A stretch of 64,000 nucleotides of DNA, taken from Glaciecola sp. (GTDB taxonomy: Bacteria > Pseudomonadota > Gammaproteobacteria > Enterobacterales > Alteromonadaceae). The stretch covers positions 1-64,000 of the forward strand of contig JAAZVZ010000005.1 of the NCBI GenBank assembly GCA_018623155.1. The letters are read 5' to 3'. Shown here in pieces: positions 37,905-49,417 of the stretch (the first letter of the stretch is position 1; each line of letters starts with the position of its first letter). The translations under genes were made by a program, and so were the position numbers. The notes beneath the pieces are model-generated. The model worked only from the letters and a program-made list of their open reading frames with translations, did no database searches and was not told the DNA's origin.

Positions 37905-39821
37905 ATGCCAGTAATTACCTTACCCGACGGTTCCCAACGCGCATTTGACAATGCAGTATCAGTTTTAGATGTAGCAAATGATATAGGACCTGGCTTAGCC
38001 AAAGCGACTATTGCAGGTATAGTCGATGGCAATCAAGTCGATGCTTGTGATCTTATTACCCGTGACGCACAGCTTCAGATCATAACTTCTCGTGATGATG
38101 CGGGCCTCGAAATCATTCGCCACTCATGTGCGCATTTATTAGGTCATGCCATCAAGCAATTATTTCCCAATGTAAAAATGGCCATTGGACCAGTCATTGA
38201 TAATGGGTTTTATTATGATGTTGATCTTGAACATTCTCTTTCACAAGAAGACTTAGAGAAACTTGAAAAGCGTATGCTAGAACTCGCTAAAACGTCTTAT
38301 GATGTGGTTAAGAAAGTCGTATCTTGGGAAGAAGCTCGCAACACGTTCGCATCTCGCGGTGAGAGCTATAAGATAGAAATCCTGGATGAAAATATCGGTC
38401 AAGATGAAACTCCAGCGCTATATCATCACGAAGAATATACGGATATGTGTCGTGGACCGCACGTGCCGAACATGCGTTTTTGCCAACACTTTAAAATCAT
38501 GAAAGTCGCCGGTGCTTATTGGCGTGGTAACTCGGATAATAAGATGTTGCAACGCATTTATGGCACAGCATGGGCAGATAAGAAACAATTAAAAGCTTAC
38601 CTTAATCGCCTCGAAGAAGCAGAAAAGCGCGATCACCGCAAAATTGGTAAATCGTTAGATTTATTTCACTGGCAGGAAGAAGCGCCAGGCATGGTGTTTT
38701 GGCATAATGACGGTTGGTCTATTTACACTGAACTAGAAGCGTTTGTTCGCAAAAAACTACGTGAATTTGATTACCAAGAAGTCAAAGGCCCATTAATGAT
38801 GGACCGCGTTTTGTGGGAAAAATCTGGACATTGGGATAAGTACGCTGAAAACATGTTTACCACGGAATCTGAAAAACGTGAATACGCCGTTAAACCAATG
38901 AATTGTCCTGGACATGTGCAAATTTTTAATCAAGGCCTTAAATCTTATCGAGATTTGCCATTACGTATGGCGGAATTTGGCTGTTGTCACCGCAACGAAC
39001 CTTCAGGTGCGCTACATGGTTTGATGCGTGTACGTGGTTTTACTCAGGATGATGCACATATATTTTGTACGGAAGAGCAGATTTTGGACGAAGTCTCTAA
39101 ATGCATCCGAATGGTTTATGACACATACGCGACCTTTGGTTTTGAAAAAATTGTCGTGAAATTATCAACTCGCCCTGAAAAACGCGTAGGCAGCGATGAT
39201 ATCTGGGATAAGTCAGAAAAAGCGCTTGCAGATGCATTGCATGCTAATGATATAGAATTTGCGTACCAGCCAGGAGAAGGGGCTTTTTACGGCCCTAAAA
39301 TCGAATTCACTTTATATGATTGTTTAGACCGTGCATGGCAATGCGGTACTGTTCAGCTTGATTTTTCGATGCCTGGTCGTTTAGGTTCAACCTATGTTGC
39401 TGAAGATGGTGAGCGTAAAGTCCCGGTCATGATTCACCGTGCTATCTTAGGATCACTTGAGCGTTTTATCGGGATTTTAACCGAAGAATACGCAGGATTT
39501 TTTCCAACTTGGTTAGCCCCACAGCAGGTGGTTGTCATGAATATTACGGATAAACAGTCCGAATATGTACAAAAAGTCGTGAAAACATTACAAAATAATG
39601 GAATTAGAGCCACTTCGGACTTGAGAAATGAGAAGATAGGCTTTAAAATCCGCGAGCACACTTTAAAGCGTGTGCCATATATGTTGGTTGTTGGCGATCA
39701 AGAAATGGCCGACAACGCTGTTGCTGTCAGAACACGTCGCGGTGTTGACCAAGGTAAGATGGCAACAAATGATTTTATCACTCAAATCGTGCAAGATATT
39801 GCGGATAAAAAAATAGATTAA
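37905..39821 (+). CDS. thrS: Threonyl-tRNA synthetase
   Basis: The 638-residue enzyme has the TGS domain ([15 protein letters not shown] at the start), the editing domain with [10 protein letters not shown] near 73-82, and a class II core with [15 protein letters not shown] near 330-344 (zinc ligand Cys) and an anticodon-binding C-terminus. The ATG at 37905 is chosen because it matches the E. coli start; the ORF could start 30 codons earlier. The infC gene follows after a 20-bp gap, as in E. coli. In E. coli ThrRS represses its own mRNA through a leader structure; I did not identify that operator here. Confidence 0.97.
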   Translation: MPVITLPDGSQRAFDNAVSVLDVANDIGPGLAKATIAGIVDGNQVDACDLITRDAQLQIITSRDDAGLEIIRHSCAHLLGHAIKQLFPNVKMAIGPVIDNGFYYDVDLEHSLSQEDLEKLEKRMLELAKTSYDVVKKVVSWEEARNTFASRGESYKIEILDENIGQDETPALYHHEEYTDMCRGPHVPNMRFCQHFKIMKVAGAYWRGNSDNKMLQRIYGTAWADKKQLKAYLNRLEEAEKRDHRKIGKSLDLFHWQEEAPGMVFWHNDGWSIYTELEAFVRKKLREFDYQEVKGPLMMDRVLWEKSGHWDKYAENMFTTESEKREYAVKPMNCPGHVQIFNQGLKSYRDLPLRMAEFGCCHRNEPSGALHGLMRVRGFTQDDAHIFCTEEQILDEVSKCIRMVYDTYATFGFEKIVVKLSTRPEKRVGSDDIWDKSEKALADALHANDIEFAYQPGEGAFYGPKIEFTLYDCLDRAWQCGTVQLDFSMPGRLGSTYVAEDGERKVPVMIHRAILGSLERFIGILTEEYAGFFPTWLAPQQVVVMNITDKQSEYVQKVVKTLQNNGIRATSDLRNEKIGFKIREHTLKRVPYMLVVGDQEMADNAVAVRTRRGVDQGKMATNDFITQIVQDIADKKID

Positions 39822-39841
39822 CTTTTTCGGAGGATTAGCAC

Positions 39842-40381
39842 ATTAAAGGCGCTAACAAACAAGGCCAGAGCGACAAAGCTCGGATCAATGATGAAATTAC
39901 GGCTAACGAAGTTCGTTTAGTCAGCAAGGATGGTGAACAAGTCGGTATTGTGACGCTCAGTGAAGCGCAAACATTAGCCGATGAAAATAGGTTGGATTTG
40001 GTTGAGATTAGTCCCAATGCACAACCACCCGTTTGTAAAATCATGGATTATGGCAAGTTTCTTTTCGAAAAGAGTAAAGCTCTCAAAGAGCAAAAGAAAA
40101 AGCAAAAGCAAATTCAGGTCAAGGAGATTAAATTTCGCCCTGGCACTGATGAAGGCGATTACCAGGTCAAACTGCGCAACCTGCGTCGCTTTCTAGAAGG
40201 TGGTGATAAAGCCAAAGTAACTATCCGCTTCCGCGGTCGTGAAATGGCGCACCAAGAGATCGGTTTGGAACAACTAAATCGTGTTAAAGAAGATTTAGCA
40301 GACATTTCTACTTGTGAGGCATTCCCGAACAGAGTTGAAGGTCGCCAAATGATCATGGTGCTCGCCCCACTTAAGAAGTAG
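39842..40381 (+). CDS. infC: Translation initiation factor IF-3 (ATT start codon)
   Basis: IF3 checks start codons and prevents subunit joining. The gene begins with ATT at 39842, preceded by CGGAGGATTA, giving 179 residues starting [19 protein letters not shown]. The rare start is a family trait in infC: IF3 discriminates against it and so represses its own synthesis. [34 protein letters not shown] and [17 protein letters not shown] are the expected blocks. The first in-frame ATG at 39950 would remove 36 conserved residues. Confidence 0.97.
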   Translation: MKGANKQGQSDKARINDEITANEVRLVSKDGEQVGIVTLSEAQTLADENRLDLVEISPNAQPPVCKIMDYGKFLFEKSKALKEQKKKQKQIQVKEIKFRPGTDEGDYQVKLRNLRRFLEGGDKAKVTIRFRGREMAHQEIGLEQLNRVKEDLADISTCEAFPNRVEGRQMIMVLAPLKK

Positions 40382-40439
40382 TTTCGGTTTACAAGTTTAG
40401 TACCTGCACAGTATTAACACCGAGCTGCAAACATTAACC

Positions 40440-40462
40440 CCAGTTCATCTGCAACGAACTGG
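40440..40462 (+). promoter_or_regulatory. Leader hairpin upstream of rpmI (possible L20 operator)
   Basis: CCAGTTC and GAACTGG form a perfect 7-bp stem around ATCTGCAAC, ending 25 nt before the rpmI start codon. In E. coli L20 represses rpmI-rplT through a structured leader at this position. The assignment rests on position and stem only. Confidence 0.45.
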
Positions 40463-40487
40463 TATTTAACAATGCGGAGTTTTAGCA

Positions 40488-40685
40488 ATGCCTAAAATGA
40501 AATCCAACAGTGGAGCAGCTAAGCGCTTTCGTAAGACAGCGTCAGGTCGTTTCAAAAGTAAACAGTCTCACTTGCGTCACATTTTGACCAAGAAGAGCTC
40601 TAAGCGTAAACGTCACTTGCGTGGCAAAAAATTAGTTCATACTGCGGATACAGCACTTATCCAACGTATGTTACCGTACGTTTAA
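40488..40685 (+). CDS. rpmI: 50S ribosomal protein L35
   Basis: The 65-residue basic protein starts [20 protein letters not shown] and has the KRKRHLRGK block near 40-48. Length is that of the family. GCGGAG lies upstream. It is the first gene after infC in the conserved infC-rpmI-rplT order. Confidence 0.97.
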   Translation: MPKMKSNSGAAKRFRKTASGRFKSKQSHLRHILTKKSSKRKRHLRGKKLVHTADTALIQRMLPYV

Positions 40686-40699
40686 GAGGAGACTGAATC

Positions 40700-41056
40700 A
40701 TGGCTAGAGTAAAACGCGGTACAATTGCACGCGCTCGTCATAAAAAAGTATTAAAGCAGGCCAAAGGCTACTACGGTGCACGTTCACGTGTTTATCGCGT
40801 AGCGGTTCAAGCTGTCACAAAAGCTGGTCAATATGCTTATCGTGACCGTCGTCAGCGCAAGCGTCAATTCCGTCAATTATGGATTGCACGTATTAACGCT
40901 GCGTCGCGTCAAAATGGTTTATCGTACAGCCGTTTCATTAACGGTCTGAAAAAAGCGTCTGTCGAAATCGATCGTAAGATCCTTGCTGACATCGCAGTAC
41001 ACGATAAGAACGCTTTCACTGCCTTAGTCAATGCGGCTAAAGGTGCGTTAGCATAA
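40700..41056 (+). CDS. rplT: 50S ribosomal protein L20
   Basis: The 118-residue protein starts [20 protein letters not shown] and shows [19 protein letters not shown] near residues 55-73. L20 is an early assembly protein of the 50S subunit and, in E. coli, the autogenous repressor of this operon. It follows rpmI by 14 bp and is followed by a terminator. Confidence 0.97.
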   Translation: MARVKRGTIARARHKKVLKQAKGYYGARSRVYRVAVQAVTKAGQYAYRDRRQRKRQFRQLWIARINAASRQNGLSYSRFINGLKKASVEIDRKILADIAVHDKNAFTALVNAAKGALA

Positions 41057-41082
41057 GATAAACAATTAAGCTTAAGTTTTGG

Positions 41083-41117
41083 AAAAACGTCGAAGCGGAT
41101 CTTCGGCGTTTTTTTTT
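41083..41117 (+). terminator. Rho-independent terminator after rplT
   Basis: AAAAACGTCGAAG and CTTCGGCGTTTTT pair (one G-U) around CGGAT and are followed by a T-run. It separates rplT from pheS, so pheS-pheT-ihfA probably has its own promoter or depends on read-through. Confidence 0.9.
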
Positions 41118-41165
41118 GCTTCCTATTTACATTATTCCTTGATTTTACAGTGTGCTAGACACTAA

Positions 41166-42233
<1,068 letters not shown>

Positions 42234-42245
42234 GGAGATAATGCA

Positions 42246-44630
42246 ATGAAATTTTCAGAAAAGTGGTTGCGTGAATGGGTTAATCCTGCATTAAATACTC
42301 AAGAATTAAGTGAACAAATTTCCATGGCTGGCCTTGAAGTTGATGGCGTTGAGCCAGCTGCAGGGGAGTTTTCAGGAGTGCTCATTGGTGAGGTTGTCGA
42401 GTGTGCTCAGCATCCAGATGCGGACAAATTACGTGTCACAAAAGTCAATGTCGGTGCGGATGAGTTACTTGATATTGTCTGTGGTGCACCCAACTGTCGT
42501 TTGGGACTCAAAGTAGCCGTTGCTTGTGTAGGCGCTGTTTTACCCGGTGATTTCAAAATTAAGAAGGCCAAATTGCGAGGCCAGCCCTCACATGGGATGT
42601 TATGTAGCTTCTCCGAATTAGGTATCAGTGATGATCACGATGGTATTATTGAATTACCAGCTGATGCACCCGTCGGTCAAGATATTCGTGAATATTTGCA
42701 ATTGGATGACAATATCATCGAGATTGACTTAACGCCAAATCGTGCAGATTGTCTAGGTATTCGTGGTGTGGCTCGTGAAGTTGGGGTCCTAAACCAATTG
42801 AGTGTCTCAGAGCCAGTGGTGGTTGATGTGGACGAGTCCATCTCAACGCAAAAAACGGTTCACCTTGATGCGCCTGAAGCATGTCCGAAGTATCTAAGTC
42901 GCGTCATCAAAGGCGTTGATTTAACCCAATCTTCGCCATTATGGTTACAAGAAAAACTCCGTCGCAGTGGTATTCGTTCCATCGACCCTGTGGTGGATGT
43001 GACTAATTATGTCTTAATTGAACTCGGTCACCCTATGCATGCATTTGATGCGTCGAGTATTCAAGGAGATATTCATGTGCGTTTTGCAACAGAAGGCGAA
43101 TCTTTAGTTTTACTTGATGAAAGTGAAGTTCAAGTCAAACCCGATACACTGGTTATTGCAGATGAAGAGAAGGCCCTTGCATTAGCGGGTATTTTCGGTG
43201 GTTTGCACTCCGGTGTAACGCCTCAAAGTACAGATATTGTATTAGAGTGTGCGTTTTTTGCACCCGATGCGATTTTGGGTAAAGCGCGTCAATATGGTTT
43301 ACATACCGATGCCTCGCATCGTTATGAACGTGGTGTCGATCCTGCATTACAAGCTAAAGCAATGGCTCGTGCTACACAACTACTTACTGCCATTGTTGGT
43401 GGCGATGCCGGTCCAGTCTTCACTGCTGAAGTACCTGAGTTTGTCCCACAGTCCAAGCAAGTCAGTTTGCGTGCAGAGCGCCTGACTCGCGTCGTTGGTA
43501 TTGAGTTTAAAACGGAACAAGTCACTGAAATATTACAACGCCTTGGTATGGACGTGTCATATAGTAATTCGGTTTGGCTGGCAACCGTTCCTGCGTATCG
43601 TTTTGATATTCAAATCGAAGAAGATCTCATCGAAGAAGTGGCTCGTGTATATGGTTACAACAACATTCCAAATGTTGCACCTACTGGGCAGTTGGCTATG
43701 TTACCACGTAAAGAATCAGAATTAGGTGTCAATGCATTTAAAGCGGTTCTTCTTCAACAAGGTTATGATGAAGCGATTACTTATTCATTTGTCGATCCCA
43801 AAAAACAATCTGCATTATTTGACGGCATGGCTTCGCTGACCTTACCACACCCAATTTCTGCTGATATGTCAGTGATGCGAGTCAGTTTAATTACGGGCTT
43901 ACTCGATGCGCTTGCTTACAATCAAAAACGTCAACAATCACGTGTTCGCTTGTTTGAAACTGGACTTAAGTTTACTGTTGATGACGCATCAGAGAATGGG
44001 GTAGCGCAGATACCAATGATTGCAGGTGCCGTGATTGGTAAGGTAACAGACGAATATTGGCAAGGCGCTGAGAATGTAGATTTTTTCAGTGTAAAAGGCG
44101 ATGTAGAAAGACTTCTTTCACTCACCGGTCGCACTGATGAATTCAGTTTTGTGCCGACACAACAAGCGCACTTACATCCTGGTCAAGGTGCAGACATTGT
44201 TTATCAAGGCGAAGTGGTTGGCTTTGTGGGGGCTTTGCATCCGCAATTTGAAAAAACGTTTGGTCTCAAATCACGCGCCTTTGTATTTGAGATTTGTTTG
44301 TCAGCGATTATGGAGAGAGCGTTACCAAAAGCACAACCGGTATCCAAATTCCCAACGAATAAACGGGATGTGGCAATCGTCGTGCAAAATGACATAAGCT
44401 TTGCTACTATACAAAAGTCGGTAGAGAAAGTTGGCGTAAATCAATTAGTTGACCTAACATTGTTTGATATATACCATGGGGATGGTATTACTGATGGGTA
44501 TAAGAGTATGGCGATGACGCTCACCTTTAGTGACCCTTCTAAGACCATGGAAGAAGCTGAAATACAAGCTGGCTTTGAAGCAATCATTGCTGGTTTACAA
44601 AGCGATGTTGGGGCAACGTTAAGAGAGTAG
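42246..44630 (+). CDS. pheT: Phenylalanyl-tRNA synthetase beta subunit
   Basis: The 794-residue subunit has the N-terminal tRNA-binding EMAP-like domain ([15 protein letters not shown] near 79-93), the B3/B4 editing domain, the B5 domain and the C-terminal FDX-ACB domain ([13 protein letters not shown] near 701-713). PheT carries editing and tRNA-binding in the (alpha-beta)2 enzyme. Length matches the family (E. coli 795). The ihfA gene begins 5 bp downstream, as in E. coli. Confidence 0.97.
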   Translation: MKFSEKWLREWVNPALNTQELSEQISMAGLEVDGVEPAAGEFSGVLIGEVVECAQHPDADKLRVTKVNVGADELLDIVCGAPNCRLGLKVAVACVGAVLPGDFKIKKAKLRGQPSHGMLCSFSELGISDDHDGIIELPADAPVGQDIREYLQLDDNIIEIDLTPNRADCLGIRGVAREVGVLNQLSVSEPVVVDVDESISTQKTVHLDAPEACPKYLSRVIKGVDLTQSSPLWLQEKLRRSGIRSIDPVVDVTNYVLIELGHPMHAFDASSIQGDIHVRFATEGESLVLLDESEVQVKPDTLVIADEEKALALAGIFGGLHSGVTPQSTDIVLECAFFAPDAILGKARQYGLHTDASHRYERGVDPALQAKAMARATQLLTAIVGGDAGPVFTAEVPEFVPQSKQVSLRAERLTRVVGIEFKTEQVTEILQRLGMDVSYSNSVWLATVPAYRFDIQIEEDLIEEVARVYGYNNIPNVAPTGQLAMLPRKESELGVNAFKAVLLQQGYDEAITYSFVDPKKQSALFDGMASLTLPHPISADMSVMRVSLITGLLDALAYNQKRQQSRVRLFETGLKFTVDDASENGVAQIPMIAGAVIGKVTDEYWQGAENVDFFSVKGDVERLLSLTGRTDEFSFVPTQQAHLHPGQGADIVYQGEVVGFVGALHPQFEKTFGLKSRAFVFEICLSAIMERALPKAQPVSKFPTNKRDVAIVVQNDISFATIQKSVEKVGVNQLVDLTLFDIYHGDGITDGYKSMAMTLTFSDPSKTMEEAEIQAGFEAIIAGLQSDVGATLRE

Positions 44631-44635
44631 AGCAC

Positions 44636-44932
44636 ATGGCATTAACCAAAGCAGAGATGGCTGAACACTTAGTCGAAAAGCTTGGCTTAAATAAAAAAGA
44701 CGCAAAGGATTTGGTAGAGGCTTTTTTTGAAGAGATTAAGCACGCTCTTGAGAATGGCACTCAGGTAAAGCTGTCTGGTTTTGGCAATTTTGATTTGCGC
44801 ACCAAGAGTGAAAGACCTGGACGCAATCCAAAAACGGGTGAGGATATCCCAATCAAAGCCCGTCGTGTGGTAACGTTCAAACCTGGACAAAAACTCAAAT
44901 CCCGTGTGGAAAATGCATCGCCCCCTAAATAA
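44636..44932 (+). CDS. ihfA: Integration host factor alpha subunit
   Basis: The 98-residue DNA-bending protein starts [23 protein letters not shown] and has the IHF/HU signature [27 protein letters not shown] with the DNA-intercalating Pro in the RPGRNP arm near residues 62-67. As in E. coli it is the gene after pheT. The C-terminus overlaps the start of the next gene by 20 bp. Confidence 0.97.
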   Translation: MALTKAEMAEHLVEKLGLNKKDAKDLVEAFFEEIKHALENGTQVKLSGFGNFDLRTKSERPGRNPKTGEDIPIKARRVVTFKPGQKLKSRVENASPPK

Positions 44933-45503
44933 ATCTCCTTTTTTTTATATTCTGATTGCGGTATTACTTACCGCACTTCTTTATGTTCTCGTTGTATGGT
45001 TGACTCAATCCGAGCAACCAAAAGCACACGCTCCATTTTCTGATGTGACGATGACGCAGTTGTTAAGCGTGCCAGAAGTTACTGATAAAGCGTTTCGCTC
45101 TGTGGTTGAAAATAACCCTAAGATGTTACTCGACATACAAGCTGAGTTAATTGCAACAGCAGAGCAGTTAGGGTTTAGTGATTCCCAGTTATTGTTTTTG
45201 TCTTCTGAGCAACTTTTAGATTATTTGATTTATCATGCTAAACGCGAGTTATTTAACTTAGCAGTACAAGATGCATTTATCAATCTCGAAAGAATCGACG
45301 ACATCAAAACCCAATACCCAGAGGCCAGAGATTTGTTTGTGGAAGCTGATCGTCTCATTTATGAGCGAAATCAATTAATTGAGCAAATTGCCATATCTGT
45401 TGCCAACCAAGATGGGCTTTCTATTCCTACCGAAGCTCATTATCAACAGGCTGTGGAACTGTGGCGATTAAACATGTCAAAAACTAGTCAATCCGTACTT
45501 TAG
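44913..45503 (+). CDS. Uncharacterised membrane-anchored protein
   Basis: From the ATG at 44913 the product has 196 residues. It has one N-terminal transmembrane helix (about residues 8-31, [22 protein letters not shown]) and then a mostly helical, acidic soluble region with no recognised domain and no Cys. The soluble part would face the periplasm with the usual positive-inside rule (MHRPLNKS before the helix). The start overlaps the ihfA end by 20 bp; an in-frame GTG at 44904 is an alternative. Coupling to ihfA suggests co-expression, but I know no function. Confidence 0.75.
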   Translation: MHRPLNKSPFFYILIAVLLTALLYVLVVWLTQSEQPKAHAPFSDVTMTQLLSVPEVTDKAFRSVVENNPKMLLDIQAELIATAEQLGFSDSQLLFLSSEQLLDYLIYHAKRELFNLAVQDAFINLERIDDIKTQYPEARDLFVEADRLIYERNQLIEQIAISVANQDGLSIPTEAHYQQAVELWRLNMSKTSQSVL

Positions 45504-45527
45504 CCATTTTAAATTGCTATACTAGCA

Positions 45528-47834
45528 TCACTCAACGGCTCTGAGTAACAAAGTATGAAGTGGCGGACCTGGTAATAACTTGCGCTTACCATGCTCGGCA
45601 TAATTCTCAAATCCTTTTCGATAGAACGGCGATAGTGGATGTCCTGATTGTCCACCTGGAACCGTCATGATGGCATCTTCCCAACGACCTGGTGCAACAA
45701 TAAAACGTTGCGAAGCACCGTGATTGCCATTTTGTACAGCAGGCATATAACTGTCACCAAATCCAGGAATGGCTGGCATATCGAGCCACTCTGATAATAT
45801 GGGAACTTGTTGGCTAATAGGATGACGAATATGCAGTGTATTGACCATGCCCCAGGTATATTGTTGATGATCTGAGCCATGTGTTTTTGCTAATTTTGCA
45901 ATGGCTTTATCATAGCTAAGCTTGAGCATTGCCCCATAATCATTGGCTTGTTTGGGTAACCAAGAAGAAGGTTGTTGTACTAAGATCTGGCGCAATGCAG
46001 GCTCTAGATGTCGGTTGATAGGCCAAAACTCAACGTCACGTTCTTTTAGTGCAAAATACAATGGCGCAAAAACGGTGTTAAATACTTCAGAACGAAATTT
46101 ACGAGCCAATGTATAACCTACATCAGAAGGACACGCACAGGCTTGCCAGCGCTCTAATATATCAATATCCGTTGCGTATTGTTCTGGCGCAGTACGCAGA
46201 GTCTCAAGAAGTAGGTCGCGCCAATAACGAATAAACAATGCTCGGTTATCCAGCTGCAATGCCATAAAGTCGTCTTCAGTAAAACTATCCTTATGCAGCA
46301 GGCGTTGAGCAATTTGTTGTCCTCTAACCCCTAGGGCATAACCTCCATCGCCGTAGCGTTTAATTTCAGTACTGGATAAAACTCGTGCATTGGCGGTCCA
46401 GAGTTTTGAATATTCAGGTGAGCGATACATGGGCGGTGTCATATCGGGCAATTGCCAAGCATCGTCATAGTGTTGAGGTGATATGGCAGTGATATGTTTG
46501 GCTATTCGTTGAGTGATTGCGCCGGTTGGTCGATAACTGATGGCACCAGTGTAGTCAGCAGCCATCATGTTTTGCACTGGAATACGGACGTTTGCTGCAA
46601 GTGTGTGTAATTCATCAAGGTTTTCTGCTTCAGCAAAATCCAGCAAAGCAAAGTTATTAGCATAAGGTTTGTGAGCTACCCAACTCAGTGCATAGCGCTG
46701 TTCATCAACATACCTTACTGGGCCAAATTCAGACATCTCAATAGTGTATTCTACTTCAGATTCAGGTGTTACGATGGTCTCAATAACTTTATTGGTGGGT
46801 ATATTGTCGGATAAACGAACCCAATCCACATTATCTAAATTGGCGTTGGTAAAGCCCCATGCCACATTTGGTGTGGCACCTACTACAATACCAGGAGCAC
46901 CCGGAAGTGAGACCCCTGCAACATCGGTTTGAGCGTAACGAATCTTAGCTTTGTACCATATTGCTGGGACATTTAGGCCTAAGTGCATATCGTTAGACAG
47001 CAACGCATAGCTATCGGGTGTGTGCTGGCTAGCGACTGCCCAGTTATTACTGCCGATGTCCATATCACGGTCAGCAAAATCGTGTTGTATGTTTGCTTGA
47101 TTGTGTTTATCAGGATTGATTGTGCTTGCACGCTCGCGTTCTTGTAATTCAGGGATGGGCACTTGGATGAGAGGGATCGCTACTTGGTCCAATGACGCTT
47201 GGGCAAAAGAAGGTTGTAAGACAAAATCCACCATTGCCTGGCCGAATTCTTCTTCTAGTATTGTCAGTGCCAAATCACGTTTTACTTGCCCACCTTGCAG
47301 GTCTAGATACATTGAATAGATAACCAGAAGGGAATCCTCTGGTACCCAAGGCTTTAATTCGCCTCCGACTAACCAATATTCAAATGGTTTGGCAGACATT
47401 TCCTTAAGTGCTTGATTTACTCCTCGTGCATAGCTTTGTAGAGTCAGTTGTTGGCGTTTAGGAAGGGATGCAAAAATCACCTCAGCACGTTGTCTAAATT
47501 GATGAAAACGCGATTGTTTGTCACGCGATAAAGCACCTGTTCCAAAGAGTTCTGAAAGTTCACCTGCTGCATTGCGTCGCAGTAAATCCATTTGAAACCA
47601 GCGGTCTTGTGCATGGACATACCCCATGGCATACATGGCATCGGTTCTTGACTGGGCTTGTATATCCGGTACGCCATATGCATCGCGATGAATGGTGATT
47701 GATTGTTGGATAGATGGATGCGTTAACTCACCATCAATAATGGGCAAAGACCGTTCGATGACCGCCCAAATAGTACCAGTAGTGACGAAGATCAAACCGA
47801 TAACAATTAAACTGATGATTTTAATAAGACGCAA
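45528..47834 (-). CDS. Penicillin acylase family protein
   Basis: This is a 768-residue Ntn-hydrolase precursor. An N-terminal hydrophobic segment (residues 5-25) serves as signal or anchor. The alpha-chain motif HRDAYGVPDIQAQS lies near 49-62, and the beta-chain start is at GSNNWAV with catalytic Ser262 after an autoproteolytic cleavage between Gly261 and Ser262. PGAPGIVVGATPNVAWGFTN follows near residues 313-332, and an Asn and His further on complete the site. The substrate class (penicillins, acyl-homoserine lactones, other amides) cannot be told from sequence. It stands alone and is convergent with the previous gene. Confidence 0.9.
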   Translation of the reverse strand: MRLIKIISLIVIGLIFVTTGTIWAVIERSLPIIDGELTHPSIQQSITIHRDAYGVPDIQAQSRTDAMYAMGYVHAQDRWFQMDLLRRNAAGELSELFGTGALSRDKQSRFHQFRQRAEVIFASLPKRQQLTLQSYARGVNQALKEMSAKPFEYWLVGGELKPWVPEDSLLVIYSMYLDLQGGQVKRDLALTILEEEFGQAMVDFVLQPSFAQASLDQVAIPLIQVPIPELQERERASTINPDKHNQANIQHDFADRDMDIGSNNWAVASQHTPDSYALLSNDMHLGLNVPAIWYKAKIRYAQTDVAGVSLPGAPGIVVGATPNVAWGFTNANLDNVDWVRLSDNIPTNKVIETIVTPESEVEYTIEMSEFGPVRYVDEQRYALSWVAHKPYANNFALLDFAEAENLDELHTLAANVRIPVQNMMAADYTGAISYRPTGAITQRIAKHITAISPQHYDDAWQLPDMTPPMYRSPEYSKLWTANARVLSSTEIKRYGDGGYALGVRGQQIAQRLLHKDSFTEDDFMALQLDNRALFIRYWRDLLLETLRTAPEQYATDIDILERWQACACPSDVGYTLARKFRSEVFNTVFAPLYFALKERDVEFWPINRHLEPALRQILVQQPSSWLPKQANDYGAMLKLSYDKAIAKLAKTHGSDHQQYTWGMVNTLHIRHPISQQVPILSEWLDMPAIPGFGDSYMPAVQNGNHGASQRFIVAPGRWEDAIMTVPGGQSGHPLSPFYRKGFENYAEHGKRKLLPGPPLHTLLLRAVE

Positions 47835-47919
47835 AATAACTCCGTTGGGAATTTGTTGTATTTTTTTGTAATACCATAGCTTAAAATATGACTACATACA
47901 CATATTTTTTTGGAACAAT

Positions 47920-48960
47920 ATGCATCCAATCATGCTTGATGTTGCGGGCTATGAATTGACCGCCGAAGATAAAGAAATTCTGGCACATCCTTTGACTGGT
48001 GGAGTGATCTTGTTTGCCCGTAATTATCACGATCCTCAGCAATTAGGTGCATTAACTCAAGCTATGCGGGATGCTGCCGGTAAACCGCTATTGATTGCGA
48101 CCGACCACGAAGGGGGGCGAGTACAGCGTTTTCGCGACGGTTTTTATCCATTGCCTGCGATGGCACAACTTGCGTACACCTCACACCCTCAAGATGCAGC
48201 ACAGTACGCAGGGGAGATCATTGCATTTGAATGTTTTGCACATGGAGTCGACTTAGCGCTTGCTCCAGTATTAGATATAAATGGTGTCAGTCAAGTCATT
48301 ATGGATAGGGCGTTTGCGCGGAGCGTGGATGGAGTCATCGAGCAAGCTCAAGCCTTTATTAAGGGAATGAAAACGATCGGTATGGCCTCTACGGGGAAAC
48401 ATTTTCCAGGACATGGCAGTGTGGAGGCTGATTCACATATTGCCCAGCCCATTGATGTCCGTGCTTTCTCAGACATTGAAAAACAGGATATGCACATATT
48501 TTCCAACATCATTGAACGTGTAGGTCTCGACTCAATTATGCCTGCACACGTTGTTTATCCAGAGGTAGACCAGTATCCAGCTGGATTTTCTCGAGTTTGG
48601 TTACAAGATATATTAAGGGCAAAGTTAGGGTTTAAAGGTGTGATTTTTTCTGATGATCTAGGTATGCAAGCTGCCCAAGTGGCCGGTGATATGGCACAAC
48701 GCGTACTTACCGCACTAGAGGCTGGGTGCGATATGGCGCTTGTGTGTAATGATAGACAGGGCGCCATTCAGGCACTCGACAATGTGCCATATGATGCTCA
48801 TACTAGCCAGGATTATTCTGATAAACCACAATATTTGATACGCAGTGTTTATGCACGGCTTGATGTTCATCAAACTCGATATGAGAACGCCAAGCGAGCA
48901 TTATCTAAACTGTTACCTCCTGTGTTTGCGTCTGATAGTTCACCCAGCGAGCTGCCGTAA
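47920..48960 (+). CDS. nagZ: Beta-N-acetylhexosaminidase NagZ
   Basis: NagZ removes GlcNAc from anhydro-muropeptides in the cytoplasm during peptidoglycan recycling. The 346-residue GH3 enzyme has DHEGGRVQRF near residues 62-71, the KHFPGHGSVEADSH loop near 165-178 with the catalytic His, and the nucleophile Asp in FSDDLGM near 244-250. Length matches the family. The 3' end overlaps the convergent adenosyltransferase gene by 56 bp. Confidence 0.96.
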   Translation: MHPIMLDVAGYELTAEDKEILAHPLTGGVILFARNYHDPQQLGALTQAMRDAAGKPLLIATDHEGGRVQRFRDGFYPLPAMAQLAYTSHPQDAAQYAGEIIAFECFAHGVDLALAPVLDINGVSQVIMDRAFARSVDGVIEQAQAFIKGMKTIGMASTGKHFPGHGSVEADSHIAQPIDVRAFSDIEKQDMHIFSNIIERVGLDSIMPAHVVYPEVDQYPAGFSRVWLQDILRAKLGFKGVIFSDDLGMQAAQVAGDMAQRVLTALEAGCDMALVCNDRQGAIQALDNVPYDAHTSQDYSDKPQYLIRSVYARLDVHQTRYENAKRALSKLLPPVFASDSSPSELP

Positions 48961-49417
48961 ACAGATAATCTGATAAGCGATTAATGTATTGTAATACGGC
49001 AGGGGGGACATCATTATCTTGCGAGAGATGAACAAGATGGCGTTCGGCTCGTCTTGCGACGGTTCTGGCAACGTGTAATTGTGCCGCTGCAGTATGTCCA
49101 CCAGGCAAAATAAAAGTCGTCTGTGGGGGCAACTGTTCCGTCATTTCATCTATTTTTGCTTCAACGGCTGTGACGTGTTGCTCAGTGAGCTTCGCATTGG
49201 CAGATAACACAAAACCCATGGTGAAAAGGGCATGTTGAATGTTGGGTAAATCCAATACGGAATCTTGATAAAGACTGTGTGCAAGACCAATATGCGCATT
49301 GAGTTCATCTAGCGTACCGTATACTTCTAATAACACATCGTCTTTACGCCGACGTTGCATGTCCTGCAAATAGACTTGAGTATGGCCTTTGTCACCTGTT
49401 TTCGTATAGATCTTCAT
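48905..49417 (-). CDS. Cob(I)alamin adenosyltransferase, PduO/MMAB type
   Basis: The 170-residue protein starts with the ATP-binding motif MKIYTKTGDKGHT and has VYGTLDELNAHIG near 33-45 and the C-terminal ARTVARRAERHL near 118-129 plus NRLSDYLFTAARW. These are the marks of the PduO-type ATR, which makes adenosylcobalamin from cob(I)alamin and ATP. The tail overlaps nagZ by 56 bp and the start overlaps the csiV-like gene by 26 bp. A CbiM-like membrane protein is 6.5 kb away, but no other corrinoid genes are in the window. Confidence 0.93.
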   Translation of the reverse strand: MKIYTKTGDKGHTQVYLQDMQRRRKDDVLLEVYGTLDELNAHIGLAHSLYQDSVLDLPNIQHALFTMGFVLSANAKLTEQHVTAVEAKIDEMTEQLPPQTTFILPGGHTAAAQLHVARTVARRAERHLVHLSQDNDVPPAVLQYINRLSDYLFTAARWVNYQTQTQEVTV

